From SZUA-584 sp964441275 (GTDB lineage Bacteria; Bacillota; Clostridia; Christensenellales; SZUA-584), in the NCBI GenBank assembly GCA_964441275.1, contig CAYTUG010000005.1:29592-93591 (forward strand): a stretch of 64,000 bases of DNA, in the 5' to 3' direction. Shown here piece after piece: positions 1 through 9,274 of the stretch. A program made the translations under genes and the position numbers. The notes under the pieces are model-generated. The model was not told where the DNA came from and ran no database searches. It worked only from the letters and a program-made list of their open reading frames with translations. Every line of letters starts with the position of its first letter. Position 1 is the stretch's first letter.

Positions 1-851
1 AACATACATGCGCACTGCCCCGCCATAAAGGAGCCTCGCTCCTTATCCGCGTTTAGTACCGCCGCCTGTAACGAGCCTTCGCCAAGCTTAACGATAATTT
101 CCGCTGCGTTTTGCTCATATTCTAAGCTCATAAGCCGCCTGGCAAACGGGCTTAAAAGAAGCCTAACCGGATGTCCGGTAACGCGCCCCGTAACCTTGCT
201 GTCTATATCCTTTGCCTTTATGATTCGCTCTTTGTATTGCCGGTGGGCAATGCATTCTTCCGCCAATATGAACCTTGTGCCGACTTGAACGCCCTTAGCC
301 CCCAAGCAAAACGCGGCTGCCACTGTATTAGCGTCAAAAATGCCGCCTGCGGCAACCACCGGTATACTTACGCTTTGCACAATGTTGCGTACTAACACCA
401 ATGTAGACAGCTCGCCTATATGCCCCCCTGCCTCGCATCCCTCGGCTATTAAAAAATCCGCTCCCGCCTTTTGCAGCCTTAGCGCCAACGCACGGCTGGG
501 CACGACCGGCGCCACAATAATGCCTGCATTTTTCCAGCTTTCAATGTACTGTGCGGGGTTGCCCGCCCCGGTTATCACCACCGGAACGCGCATATCTGTC
601 GCAATCTGCGCAATTTCTTTAACAAACGGGCTTAGCATCATTATGTTTAGCCCAAAAGATTTGTCCGTTCTCTCCCTAACTAAATTTATCTGAGTTATAA
701 CCCATTCGGGCGGCGCATTGCCTGCCGCGATAACCCCAAGCCCACCGGCTATCGATACGGCGGCTGCAAGATTAGCTTCAGAAACCCATGCCATACCGCC
801 TTGAATTATCGGGTAGTCGATTTTAAGTAACTCTTTTATGCTGTCATGCAT
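1..851 (-). CDS. fabK: Enoyl-ACP reductase II (FabK), 3' end outside window
   Basis: FMN-dependent enoyl-ACP reductase of the FabK/nitronate monooxygenase fold, catalysing the last step of each fatty acid elongation cycle in the cytoplasm. The frame is open from an ATG at 851 to the window edge (283 codons; FabK is usually about 310-320). The N-terminus reads MHDSIKELLKIDYPIIQGGM, followed by the AEGCEAGGHIG flavin-phosphate region, VAAGGIFD, GAKGVQVGTRF and, near the edge, GSFMAGQ, all typical of FabK. The start overlaps the acpP stop by 8 bp, so the genes are translationally coupled. Nitronate monooxygenase is the alternative reading of the family, but the position directly behind acpP and fabH decides for FabK. 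Further fab genes (fabD, fabG, fabF) would be expected to the left; that is inference. Confidence 0.93.
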   Translation of the reverse strand, partial: MHDSIKELLKIDYPIIQGGMAWVSEANLAAAVSIAGGLGVIAAGNAPPEWVITQINLVRERTDKSFGLNIMMLSPFVKEIAQIATDMRVPVVITGAGNPAQYIESWKNAGIIVAPVVPSRALALRLQKAGADFLIAEGCEAGGHIGELSTLVLVRNIVQSVSIPVVAAGGIFDANTVAAAFCLGAKGVQVGTRFILAEECIAHRQYKERIIKAKDIDSKVTGRVTGHPVRLLLSPFARRLMSLEYEQNAAEIIVKLGEGSLQAAVLNADKERGSFMAGQCACM

Positions 852-1074
852 CCTTCTTTTCTTCCAAGTACGCAATAAGTTGCCCCACTGTCGTTAAGTC
901 TTTAACGTCGTCGTTTGGGATTTTAATGTCAGTTTGTTTTTCGAGATCGATTAACATCTCTACCATATCGAGCGAATCCATCTCAAAGTCTTCAACAAAA
1001 CGCGAATCCATTGTAATGTCTTCTTCTTTTAAATCGAGCTGCTCCACAAGATTTTTGATTATCATTTCCTTCAT
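844..1074 (-). CDS. acpP: Acyl carrier protein
   Basis: Carries growing acyl chains on a 4'-phosphopantetheine arm during fatty acid synthesis. The protein is 76 residues from an ATG at 1074 that follows a GGAGGAC Shine-Dalgarno by about 6 nt. Upstream in-frame starts exist, but they would place the ribosome site inside the coding region and add a basic tail foreign to ACPs. The attachment serine lies in the DSLDMVE motif, and the protein is acidic and helical as expected. It sits between fabH and fabK in the same operon. An ACP for another pathway is possible in principle but unlikely here. Confidence 0.96.
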   Translation of the reverse strand: MKEMIIKNLVEQLDLKEEDITMDSRFVEDFEMDSLDMVEMLIDLEKQTDIKIPNDDVKDLTTVGQLIAYLEEKKDA

Positions 1075-1094
1075 TTCGTTGTCCTCCATTGTTT

Positions 1095-2072
1095 TTATAT
1101 TGTCCAATCTATTACTACTCCGCCGCACGTTAGCCCTGAACCAAAACCTACAAGGGCAACCCTATCCCCTTTTTTAAGCCATCCTTGCTCATACGCATCG
1201 CACATGGCAATAGGTATGGTAGCGGAGGAAGTATTGGCATATTCATCGATATCAAGAAAGAATTGTTCTCTTCCTATATCCATCCTTCGTATTACTAAAT
1301 CAATTATCTTGGCATTCGCCTGATGTGGTATAACTTTATTAAAAGGCTTATCCCCGCACATGTCAAGAAGTTTTCTGAGGGTATCCTCTACGGCGCCGGT
1401 GGCGTACGTAAAAACTTCCGAGCCTTTCATCTGTAAATATCTTGCTCCTTCATTCGGCTTGAATCCAAACGGAGTCGGCTTAAGCTCTTTCTCCAACAGT
1501 ATTACTTCTTCTCTATCGGGCGTTCCGCTCATCACCGGATAGCGCATACACGGCTGATCGCTTCTTTTGAGTACCGCAGCGCCTGCTCCATCGCCAAACA
1601 GCACGCAAGTTGACCGATCCGTCCAGTCTATATAGCTCGATATAACCTCGCTCGCAACTACAAGCGCCGAGTTTATTTTAAGCGTATCCATAAGGCTTGC
1701 CGCCGTTATCAGCCCAAATACAAACCCTGTGCAGCCTGCAGATAAATCCATACAAGCGCAATCGTCAATGTCGAGCTGTTTTTGTATTAAGCTTGAAACG
1801 GTTGGGGTTGCGCACTCGCCCGTAAAAGTGCTGGCTATAATCAGCTTAACATCGTCTTTATCTACCCGCGCCTGCTCAAGCGCCGCAAGCGCAACATCGC
1901 CGCCTAAGCTAACTGTAGTTTCGTCCGACACCAAGTAGCGCGTTTTAATCCCCGTCCGTTTTGTTATCCACTCGTCACTCGTATCCACAAGTTTTTCAAG
2001 TTCAAAGTTTGTTACTTTTCTTTTTGGCAGACTTTTCGCTATGCCTGCTATCTCTACCGGCGCAATCATCAA
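1095..2072 (-). CDS. fabH: 3-oxoacyl-ACP synthase III
   Basis: Condenses an acyl-CoA primer with malonyl-ACP to start fatty acid synthesis. 325 residues, normal for FabH. The thiolase-fold catalytic triad is visible: Cys114 in DLSAGCTGF, His in PHQANAK and Asn in EYANTSSATIP. The GFGSGLTCGG block is near the C-terminus. The start codon overlaps the accA stop in an ATGA arrangement. It stands between accA and acpP, which supports a housekeeping role rather than a secondary-metabolite KAS III. Confidence 0.96.
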   Translation of the reverse strand: MMIAPVEIAGIAKSLPKRKVTNFELEKLVDTSDEWITKRTGIKTRYLVSDETTVSLGGDVALAALEQARVDKDDVKLIIASTFTGECATPTVSSLIQKQLDIDDCACMDLSAGCTGFVFGLITAASLMDTLKINSALVVASEVISSYIDWTDRSTCVLFGDGAGAAVLKRSDQPCMRYPVMSGTPDREEVILLEKELKPTPFGFKPNEGARYLQMKGSEVFTYATGAVEDTLRKLLDMCGDKPFNKVIPHQANAKIIDLVIRRMDIGREQFFLDIDEYANTSSATIPIAMCDAYEQGWLKKGDRVALVGFGSGLTCGGVVIDWTI

Positions 2073-2899
2073 AGACCTCTCATATTTAAAAATTTTTCGT
2101 GTCTCATTTCCACCAACTTGCTAACAGGTATTTTTGTCAGCCTGTTTAGTATTGTAACGCATTCGTTTCTGATATCTTCCACGCTTTGCCGCATATTAAA
2201 ACGGTCAAACCCTTCCGGCTCTTTTATCACCTTATCGACAATATTAAATTGCTTTAAATCTTTTGCGGTAAGCTTTAAATTTTCCGCAGCCGTCTCAGCA
2301 AGAGAGCTGTCTTTAAAAAGTATCGAAGCGCACCCCTCGGGAGATATAACCGAAAAGTAACTGTTTTCCATCATAACAAGCCTGTCCGATAAAGACAAAG
2401 CTAAAGCGCCCCCGCTTCCGCCTTCGCCTATGATTATTGTGATAAGCGGCGTTTTTAAGGTTGCCATAAGCCGCAGATGTTTGGCGATAATAAGCCCCTG
2501 CCCTCTTGCTTCGGCCTCAATACCCGGAAAAGCGCCCGGGGTATCCACAAAGCATATAACGGGCCTTGAAAACTTTTCCGCCTGATTAAGAGCGCGCATA
2601 GACTTTCTGTATCCTTCAGGGTGTGGCATACCAAAATTACACAACATCCGCTCTTCAAGCGTGTGCCCTTTCTGCTGCCCTATAACGGTAACCGGCCATT
2701 TTTCAAACCGCGCTATTGCGGTAATGATGGAAGGGTCGTCTCCGTAACAACGATCGCCCTTAGTTTCAAAAAAATCATGGAAAAGTTTATCTATATAGTC
2801 GTGCGCCTGCGGTCTGTTTTCTTTTCGGGCGTTGCACACTCTTTCCCAAGAGCTATCCTTTAAGTTTTCAATATTTACTTCTTCTCTTTTAACACTCAT
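2069..2899 (-). CDS. accA: Acetyl-CoA carboxylase carboxyltransferase, alpha subunit
   Basis: With AccD forms the carboxyltransferase that moves CO2 from biotin to acetyl-CoA, giving malonyl-CoA. 276 residues, on the short side but usual for Clostridia, where the N-terminal extension is reduced. Visible blocks are GDRCYGDDPSI, IGQQKG, NFGMPHPEGYRKSMR, the PVICFVDTPGAFPG loop and IIGEGGSGGALAL, the last forming the oxyanion region of the crotonase fold. It follows accD by 22 nt and overlaps fabH by 4 bp. Confidence 0.96.
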   Translation of the reverse strand: MSVKREEVNIENLKDSSWERVCNARKENRPQAHDYIDKLFHDFFETKGDRCYGDDPSIITAIARFEKWPVTVIGQQKGHTLEERMLCNFGMPHPEGYRKSMRALNQAEKFSRPVICFVDTPGAFPGIEAEARGQGLIIAKHLRLMATLKTPLITIIIGEGGSGGALALSLSDRLVMMENSYFSVISPEGCASILFKDSSLAETAAENLKLTAKDLKQFNIVDKVIKEPEGFDRFNMRQSVEDIRNECVTILNRLTKIPVSKLVEMRHEKFLNMRGL

Positions 2900-2921
2900 T
2901 ATCTTAAACCCTTTTCAATTA

Positions 2922-3764
2922 CTAAAGTAATCGCGGCGTATCAGCTTTACAATGAAGCGAAAGTATTCTCGCCAATGTGTCACGCATATCCATCCTGTCA
3001 ACAATTCTGTCGATCAACCCGTGCTCATAAAGAAACTCAGCAGTCTGAAAACCTTCGGGCAGCTCGTCTTTTACCGTCTGCTGGATAACGCGCGGCCCCG
3101 CAAATCCAATAAGCGCTTTGGGTTCGGCTATTGTAATATCCCCTTGCATTGCAAAACTTGCGGTTACGCCCCCCGTAGTCGGGTGAGTAAGCACGTTAAG
3201 GTGCAGCAGCTTATGCCTGCTGTGGCGCGCAAGAGCTATTGTGGTTCGCGACATCTGCAAAAGCGAATGTATTCCTTCCTGCATACGCGCTCCGCCCGAT
3301 GCGCAGAAAATGATAAGCGGAAGTTCGTTTATAATTGCGAATTCGGTAATAATAACAATTTTTTCACCCACGACTGTTCCCATGCTGCCCATCATAAAGT
3401 ATGAATCCATAACTGCCATTGCAGTTCTTAATCCTTTTATTGTTGCCTTGCCTATAACGACGCCTTCCTGAACGTTGGATTTTGTTTTTTCACTCGCAAT
3501 TTTTGTTTTGTACCCCGGAAATGAAAGAGGATCTTTGCTTTCGGCTTCACGCTCAATCTCAATAAAACTGCCCGAGTCCGCAATCATATCAATCCTGTTG
3601 TACACGGGTTGCCGGAACAAAAACCCGCAGAAAGGACAGATAGAATAATTCGCATGTATTACGTCAGCTATCATTTCTTTGCCGCACTCACCGCAACGCA
3701 GCAGTTCAATACCATTTGGGGCATCCGAAACAAATCCCTTAACTTCTTCTTTAAACAGATTCAT
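2922..3764 (-). CDS. accD: Acetyl-CoA carboxylase carboxyltransferase, beta subunit
   Basis: Partner of AccA in the acetyl-CoA carboxyltransferase. The N-terminal zinc ribbon shows its two Cys pairs, CGEC and CPFC, at about residues 28-49, followed by the crotonase-like core (VVGKATIKGLR, CASGGARMQEG, THPTTGGVTASFAM, GFAGPRVI). I take the ATG at 3764, which follows a GGAGG by 6 nt; an in-frame TTG at 3776 lies on the far side of that site. It overlaps the end of accC by 14 bp. Confidence 0.95.
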   Translation of the reverse strand: MNLFKEEVKGFVSDAPNGIELLRCGECGKEMIADVIHANYSICPFCGFLFRQPVYNRIDMIADSGSFIEIEREAESKDPLSFPGYKTKIASEKTKSNVQEGVVIGKATIKGLRTAMAVMDSYFMMGSMGTVVGEKIVIITEFAIINELPLIIFCASGGARMQEGIHSLLQMSRTTIALARHSRHKLLHLNVLTHPTTGGVTASFAMQGDITIAEPKALIGFAGPRVIQQTVKDELPEGFQTAEFLYEHGLIDRIVDRMDMRDTLARILSLHCKADTPRLL

Positions 3765-5121
3765 TTGAACCTCCAAAAAAGCGGCTGTAAAATTTATGTT
3801 CTATCCATTTTGTGTGAATGTTTCCGGTTAAAAAATCATCATCGCATAAAATTGCGCGTGCAAAAGCCGCGTTGTGGTTTATGCCTTCGATTTCCAATTC
3901 ATCGAGCGAAGCTATGCTTTGTGCAATAGCCTCTTTTCTGCTATCACCAAAACATACGAGCTTTAACACCATTGAATCGTAAAAAGGCGGAATTTGATCG
4001 CCCGCGCAATAGCCCGTATCAACGCGCACGCCATGTCCGCCCGGAAGGCGCAGGTTTTTGATAACCCCCGGGGACGGCCTGAATTTTTCAGATACATCTT
4101 CAGCATTTATCCGGCATTCTATTGCGTGCCCTTTTTGCACAAGCATATCTTGCGCAACATCGATTTTATGCGAAAGCGCAGCCTGAATTTGAGCCTTTAT
4201 CAGGTCTATACCGTATATGCACTCGGTTACGGGATGCTCAACCTGTATACGGGTGTTCATTTCCATGAAATAGTACTTATTATCGTCAGTCAAAAGGAAT
4301 TCTATAGTTCCCGCATTTTTATAGCCAACAATTTTAGCTATTTTAACAGCGGTATTTTGAATTTTATCTAAAATGCCCGGGGCAACATTAGGCGCCGGCG
4401 CTTCTTCTATAAGCTTTTGATTTCTGCGCTGCAGGCTGCATTCCCTTGTACCCAAATGCAGTGTGTTTCCATACTCATCGGCTAATATTTGCACCTCTAT
4501 ATGCCTTGTGTTTACAAGGCAAGCCTCAATGTAAACCGATTTGTCGCCGAAAGCAAGCTCTGCTTCACGGCAAACCAATGCAAATTCGTGTTCAAGCTCC
4601 GCCAAATTGTTAACTACGCGTATGCCTTTTCCCCCGCCGCCTTTCGCGGCTTTTATCATAAGCGGAAAGCCGACTTTTTGCGCAACTTCAACCGCAGCTT
4701 TAAGGTTCTCCACCACGCCGTCGGAACCCGGCACAACGGGGATTGCGTTTTCAATCATCAACTGGCGCGCTTTTTGTTTATCGCCCAGCAAGCGCATAAC
4801 CTGCGCATCCGGACCTACAAAGCGCAGCCCCGCGTCCTTGCAGCTTTGGGCGAAATCTGCATTTTCGGATAAAAAGCCTACCCCCGGATGAATTAATTCC
4901 GCGTTATAAGCGTTTGCGGCAGCAATCAAAGCCTTTATATTCAAATAGCTTTTTTTTGCTTCCCTCGGGCCTATGCACACCCTGTAATCGGCAAGCCTTG
5001 TATGCATGCTCCCTTCGTCATTTTCGGAAAAAACGGCCACTGTTTTAAGATTTAGCTTTTTACAGGTGCGAATTATGCGCACGGCTATCTCGCCCCTGTT
5101 GGCAACAAGCACGGTACCCAT
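3751..5121 (-). CDS. accC: Biotin carboxylase subunit of acetyl-CoA carboxylase
   Basis: ATP-dependent carboxylation of the biotin on AccB, the first half-reaction of acetyl-CoA carboxylase. 456 residues, typical. It begins MGTVLVANRGEIAVRI. The ATP-grasp motifs KAAKGGGGKGIRVV, GTRECSLQRRNQK, MEMNTRIQVEHPVTE and the C-terminal RINAED are all present. It starts 1 nt after the accB stop. Pyruvate carboxylase subunit A is a possible paralogue, but the accB/accD/accA context settles the assignment. Confidence 0.96.
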   Translation of the reverse strand: MGTVLVANRGEIAVRIIRTCKKLNLKTVAVFSENDEGSMHTRLADYRVCIGPREAKKSYLNIKALIAAANAYNAELIHPGVGFLSENADFAQSCKDAGLRFVGPDAQVMRLLGDKQKARQLMIENAIPVVPGSDGVVENLKAAVEVAQKVGFPLMIKAAKGGGGKGIRVVNNLAELEHEFALVCREAELAFGDKSVYIEACLVNTRHIEVQILADEYGNTLHLGTRECSLQRRNQKLIEEAPAPNVAPGILDKIQNTAVKIAKIVGYKNAGTIEFLLTDDNKYYFMEMNTRIQVEHPVTECIYGIDLIKAQIQAALSHKIDVAQDMLVQKGHAIECRINAEDVSEKFRPSPGVIKNLRLPGGHGVRVDTGYCAGDQIPPFYDSMVLKLVCFGDSRKEAIAQSIASLDELEIEGINHNAAFARAILCDDDFLTGNIHTKWIEHKFYSRFFGGSNESV

Positions 5122-5122
5122 G

Positions 5123-5566
5123 CTATTCTTCCTTTGCGTATATAAAGAGCGATTCGTCCGCCGAGACTACCTGCCCGTCAGAGGCAAGCACGCACTCAAT
5201 CGTTCCGGGTTTTGGCGCACACACTTCGTTCATCATCTTCATTGCTTCTATAATGCAAACGGTGTCGCCTTTGTTAACTGTGTCTCCCGCTTTAACAAAA
5301 GGTTCTGCCCCCGGCTCTTTCGCAACATAGAAAACCCCTGCAATAGGAGACTTGATTACCTCGTCTTTCGCGGTTTGCCGCTCAACCGCTTTATCGTTTA
5401 CCAGGCTTTCATTAAACGGCGAAACATTATCCTGCGCATTCTTCAAACCCCCTGCGGCGCAATTTTTAGTCAGGGACAGTTTGATGTCCTGCGTTTGTAT
5501 TTCAATTCTATCAAATGAAGTATCTTCAACTTTTTTTATAAGACTAAATATCTTTTCGATATCCAT
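5123..5566 (-). CDS. accB: Biotin carboxyl carrier protein (BCCP)
   Basis: Carries carboxybiotin between AccC and AccDA. 147 residues: an N-terminal helical segment, a short flexible linker and a C-terminal biotinyl domain. The biotinylated lysine is in IIEAMKMMNE. An AAAGGAG site lies 8 nt before the ATG at 5566. It is the first gene of the fatty acid operon, directly behind the promoter at 5641-5669 and the palindrome at 5610-5626. Confidence 0.96.
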   Translation of the reverse strand: MDIEKIFSLIKKVEDTSFDRIEIQTQDIKLSLTKNCAAGGLKNAQDNVSPFNESLVNDKAVERQTAKDEVIKSPIAGVFYVAKEPGAEPFVKAGDTVNKGDTVCIIEAMKMMNEVCAPKPGTIECVLASDGQVVSADESLFIYAKEE

Positions 5567-5609
5567 CCAATCGCTCCTTTCAGCTTAGAAAAGCTATTTA
5601 CCGGCTTTA

Positions 5610-5626
5610 TGTTAGCAATGCTAACA
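5610..5626. promoter_or_regulatory. 17-bp palindromic operator of the acc/fab operon
   Basis: Perfect inverted repeat TGTTAGCA-a-TGCTAACA, starting about 15 nt downstream of the -10 box of the acc promoter, so it covers the early transcribed region. Length, palindromic form and position match FapR-type fatty acid operators of Bacillota, although the B. subtilis sequence differs (its arms are TTAGTA-like). No fapR gene is in the window, so the regulator is inferred. Confidence 0.6.
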
Positions 5627-5640
5627 AGCATGTCTACGCA

Positions 5641-5669
5641 ATAATATAATGCGCTTGGAAATCTGTCAA
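5641..5669 (-). promoter_or_regulatory. Sigma-A promoter of accB-fabK operon
   Basis: On the minus strand TTGACA (5669-5664), a 17-nt spacer and TATTAT (5646-5641). It lies 75 nt upstream of accB and directly upstream of the 17-bp palindrome. Confidence 0.85.
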
Positions 5670-5886
5670 TGTTGCATATTAGTATTTTGTAACGAAATAG
5701 TCAGATTTTATTTTTAGATGTTACAAATTATTTGTGTTTATTTGCACTTGTCAGTTTTTATAAGCATAATAACCGGATAATTGACAGCCAATTTTGATCT
5801 GCGCTTTGCATTAATCACCCACGTTTTTTAATACTTTTTTAAAATAAGCTTCTTTTTTTCTTTTGCTATTGCCAATACACAGCAAT

Positions 5887-5915
5887 ATTATAATTGAAAA
5901 CCCTGAATGTGTCAC
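5887..5915 (-). promoter_or_regulatory. Possible second, distal promoter for the acc operon
   Basis: On the minus strand GTGACA (5915-5910), 17 nt and TATAAT (5892-5887). It faces accB and lies 23 nt downstream of the IS30-type end motif at 5943-5960. The rest of 5670-5940 is AT-rich, and I see no gene in it. Confidence 0.5.
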
Positions 5916-5942
5916 TACATTTATATTCCAAATAATCATTTC

Positions 5943-6530
5943 ATTGCAAGTTTAATTGTCTACCGTATAATACCAACTACACCTAAGACGCAAATACTTC
6001 ATTCGCCGTTCTGTATCCAAACATGCGCCTCGGATAGTTATTCGTCCAGTGTTCGATACGCTGTCCATCCGTCTTTGTCAGCTTATTAGCCACCTCCTCT
6101 TGTTTTTTTTGCTTTCAGCTTGAATATCTGTTCCTTCCTGCTTGCCCTCTCCGGCATCACTTAGAGACACCGCTCTGACATTTCCAACGACACAATCCAT
6201 TTCCCAGTGACCCATTTCTTGACGATTATCAATACTTTTAGGCCGCTCTTCTATGCTTTGCCATTTAAGATTATTTAAGGCTAACTTGTGTATACGTCTG
6301 TCTCGTCTAAGACGCTTGTTTATCTCTATTGGCGTTTGCTTGTCCTTAAGCAATATCTCAATTTGATACTGCTCCTTTTCACTTAACTGTTTCCATTTTC
6401 TCGGCTTTGTGTTACTCTGCTCTTGACCAATCAAATCACCTCGGTTGCTTTGTTGTTGCAACTTTCAGTGTAACCGGTTTATAACCTTGATGGGTCACTT
6501 TCTTTTTACTTTGGGCAATTCATTTTACAG
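5943..6530 (-). mobile_element. Internally deleted IS30-family element
   Basis: The left end at 5943-5960 is the reverse complement of the CAATTAAACTTGC motif found at three other IS30-derived ends in the window. The right end near 6508-6530 (GGGCAATTCATTTTAC, then cagcttgcc) resembles it in inverted orientation. Between them lie an N-terminal transposase piece and a separate C-terminal piece, while most of the catalytic domain is missing. The element is dead and oriented like the acc operon. Confidence 0.7.
6003..6461 (-). pseudogene. IS30-family transposase remnant
   Basis: The readable frame at 6078-6461 begins with a basic N-terminal part (PRKWKQLSEKEQYQIEILLK, RRDRRIHKLAL) and reaches the first catalytic Asp in MGHWEMDCVVG, then runs into unrelated residues and stops. 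At about 6003-6070, in another frame, the usual IS30 C-terminus appears (HWTNNYPRRMFGYRT). The region with the second Asp and the Glu of the DDE triad is deleted, so it cannot transpose. Confidence 0.8.
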
Positions 6531-6718
6531 CTTGCCAGTACGCTTATAAGTTCTGCAGATGCAAATAGAAAATATTTAAAAATGCCTACTAATTGTGGCA
6601 TTAAGCGTTTCAATAAATGATTAATACGGTATAGTATAATATGTAATCCGAATTATATCTATTGATCATGATAATTAATAGACAATAAATATATAAAATG
6701 TCTGAAGGAATTAAAGAA

Positions 6719-8854
6719 ATGATTTTTAAAAAGAAGCGTATCGGCAGAAAAAGAATTCGTTTCTTGAGCAACATTAAACTTGCGCCCAAACTTTTGATGG
6801 GTTTTCTTTTCATTGCTTTTTTAGGTACGGTAATGGGGTTATATTCGCTCGCCAATTTGCGTTCGGTAAGCGACTCGTCAAGCAAGCTCTACACCGATAT
6901 ATTGCTGCCGTTAGAGACGATATCTGATTTTCAGGAACGATTTCAAACTATAGGTAATTCGTTTAGACAGATGCTGCTTAATGCGGATAAGGGTGTGGAT
7001 CATTCAAATTTCAAAGCGGTAGAAGCCGGCTTAGCTGAAACGACATCACGGATTAGCATAGTAGAGGCGCTGATGTCGAAAGAAGTTGCAGAACAGGTGG
7101 AGGAATTTAAAAGCCTATATGAAGAATACCATACCGTAATGAGCGATGCTGTTGAAAAATGCAAACAAGGAAATATTGAGCAGGTTATTGATAACCTTTT
7201 GAGCCATAGCGATTTGCGAACAAAAGAAGAAAATATGAAAAATTCGATAATTAATTTAAAACTTGCGATAACAAGCAATGCCTCTACCATAAACAGTAAA
7301 AATACTGCAACCGCAGAAAGTGTTATGTCTATAACCATAATTCTCGTATGCGTTGTTTTGGCATTGTCAATATTAATCGGTATATTGACTTCCCGCAATA
7401 TTAGCAAACCGATAAGGCGCTTAACAAACAATGCCAAATTGCTTGCTTCAGGTGAAACCGCTATAACGCTTACGGCAATAACAGCAAAGGACGAAGTAGG
7501 GCAAATGGAAGAATCTTTCCGAACCATCCTATCTTCTATCAGATACTTGATAGAAGACACGAAAATGCTGATAAAAGCCGCAGTAGAAGGGACGCTTTTA
7601 ACAAGGGCAAATGCCAGCAATCATGACGGCGCATATAGGGAAATTGTAGAAGGTATTAATGAAACGCTTGATGCCATGGTTGCGCCAATCCAGGAAGCAG
7701 CACGGGTTTTAGGCGAACTTTCCGCAGGGAACTTGAATCTGATAATGGAAGGAAACTTTAAAGGAGACTTTGCAATTGTTAAGGATGCTTTAAACGGTAC
7801 TATAAAGTCAATTAAAGGGTATATAGATGAAATAACTGATGTAATGGATTCCGTGGCGCAAAGCAACCTTGATGTAGGAATTAAATCCGAATTCGACGGT
7901 GATTTTATTGCATTAAAAATATCGATTAATAAGAGTATAAGTGCATTTAATGGTGTGTTAAAGAATATAAACCTTGCGGCAGAGGAAGTTGCGCAAGGGG
8001 CGGCGCAATTATCTTCGGGCAGTCAGGTTATTTCAAAAGGCGCATTAGAGCAAATGGTTGCGCTTGAACAGCTTGTCATGTCTGTAACAGAAATATCGGG
8101 ACAAACTCAAAACAATGCGCAAAGCGCGGATGAAGCTAATCTATTGTCATTAGCGGCAAAATCCGATGCCGAGATAGGCGATAAAAAGATGAATGAGCTT
8201 CAGAAAGCCATGGAAGAGATAGAAATATCTTCTGCAAGCATATCGAAAATAATAAAGGTAATCGATGACATTGCATTCCAGACAAACATTTTGTCATTGA
8301 ATGCCGCCGTTGAGGCCGCAAGGGCAGGAGTTCACGGCAAAGGCTTTGCGGTTGTAGCCGAAGAAGTGCGAAACCTTGCCGCCCGTAGCGCTAAGGCGGC
8401 CAGAGAGACAACTGCGTTGATCGAAAACTGTACGGTCAAAACAGCCGCGGGTACGGCGATTGCGAACGAAACCGCCGCCGCATTGGCAAATATTATGGAT
8501 GGGGTTGATAAAACAGTTGTCATTTCGGGCAGAATTGCGTCCGCATCGAATGAACAGTCGGCGGGAATTGTTCAGGTGAACAAGGGTATTGAACAGCTTT
8601 CGCATGTTATCCGGGAAAGCTCAGCAACTGCGCAGCAAGCGGCTGCTTCTTCACAAGAGCTTGCAACGCAGGCAGAACGACTAAAAGAGATGGTCAGACG
8701 GTTTGAGCTTAAACAAGATGCTGATATTGAAGAAAATATTAGCGTGCAAAATCTTGGGTTTGATGAAAAACCGAATGAGGATTTTCTTTGTGCTAAAGGC
8801 GAAAATGGGGGTTCCGATGTGGTTTCGGACGATAACGGGTTTGGCAAGTACTAA
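6719..8854 (+). CDS. Methyl-accepting chemotaxis protein
   Basis: Transmembrane chemoreceptor feeding CheA/CheW. About 711 residues. TM1 lies near residues 20-45 and TM2 near 200-225, with a roughly 150-residue helical extracytoplasmic sensor of four-helix-bundle type between them. Then come HAMP, two further HAMP-like repeats (each with an AxAxGNL/D-type core near VLGELSAGNLNLI and VAQSNLDVGI), and the long signalling coiled coil with the conserved hairpin at IDDIAFQTNILSLNAAVEAA. There is no CheR-binding pentapeptide; the C-terminus is GFGKY. I prefer the ATG at 6719 because AAGGA stands 9 nt before it; an in-frame ATG at 6698 has no such site. The same FGKY ending appears in the receptor fragment at 23408. 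The ligand is unknown. Confidence 0.93.
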   Translation: MIFKKKRIGRKRIRFLSNIKLAPKLLMGFLFIAFLGTVMGLYSLANLRSVSDSSSKLYTDILLPLETISDFQERFQTIGNSFRQMLLNADKGVDHSNFKAVEAGLAETTSRISIVEALMSKEVAEQVEEFKSLYEEYHTVMSDAVEKCKQGNIEQVIDNLLSHSDLRTKEENMKNSIINLKLAITSNASTINSKNTATAESVMSITIILVCVVLALSILIGILTSRNISKPIRRLTNNAKLLASGETAITLTAITAKDEVGQMEESFRTILSSIRYLIEDTKMLIKAAVEGTLLTRANASNHDGAYREIVEGINETLDAMVAPIQEAARVLGELSAGNLNLIMEGNFKGDFAIVKDALNGTIKSIKGYIDEITDVMDSVAQSNLDVGIKSEFDGDFIALKISINKSISAFNGVLKNINLAAEEVAQGAAQLSSGSQVISKGALEQMVALEQLVMSVTEISGQTQNNAQSADEANLLSLAAKSDAEIGDKKMNELQKAMEEIEISSASISKIIKVIDDIAFQTNILSLNAAVEAARAGVHGKGFAVVAEEVRNLAARSAKAARETTALIENCTVKTAAGTAIANETAAALANIMDGVDKTVVISGRIASASNEQSAGIVQVNKGIEQLSHVIRESSATAQQAAASSQELATQAERLKEMVRRFELKQDADIEENISVQNLGFDEKPNEDFLCAKGENGGSDVVSDDNGFGKY

Positions 8855-9274
8855 ATTTATTAAAACTTAACAAGCCTGTAATGACGGATAAAAACAAATG
8901 CCAGAGTGCAATAATTTAAGCGCATATCCGGTATTTGTTGTTTTTTATGTAGTTGTGGCATAAAAAGTTTAGTACGCAAGGCGGCAAAAGCTTAGAAGTT
9001 TTTTTATGGATAAATCAAAAAGGTTGTTTATGCCGCTTTGTTATAAGATTGACAACTGCAGACAAATAATTTAGCATTTAGTGCAGAGTTCGTTTACTGT
9101 AGCATTAACGATTATAAATGCTATGACGCGTATATGATTAAGGTTGCTGACAACGAAGTAAGAGTATGCAAATCGATATAAAACTTTGATGTGTGAAAAA
9201 ACATTGGCGCCAATGATATAAAACGCAACATAGGGTTAATCATGTACAACAAGCCAGCGAAACGAGGGAAGAAA
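8855..9274. other. Intergenic region, no gene seen
   Basis: About 420 bp, AT-rich. The only structure I see is a short inverted repeat, TAGCATT (9100-9106) with AATGCTA (9117-9123). No convincing promoter or terminator. Confidence 0.4.

Noticed and set aside
1086..1128. Longer N-terminus for the acyl carrier protein
   Set aside because: It would overlap the fabH end, lacks a ribosome site of its own and adds residues foreign to ACPs; GGAGGAC points to the start at 1074.
5907..6089. Small plus-strand ORF in the IS30 relic
   Set aside because: It runs antisense through the transposase C-terminus and end motif and has no ribosome site.
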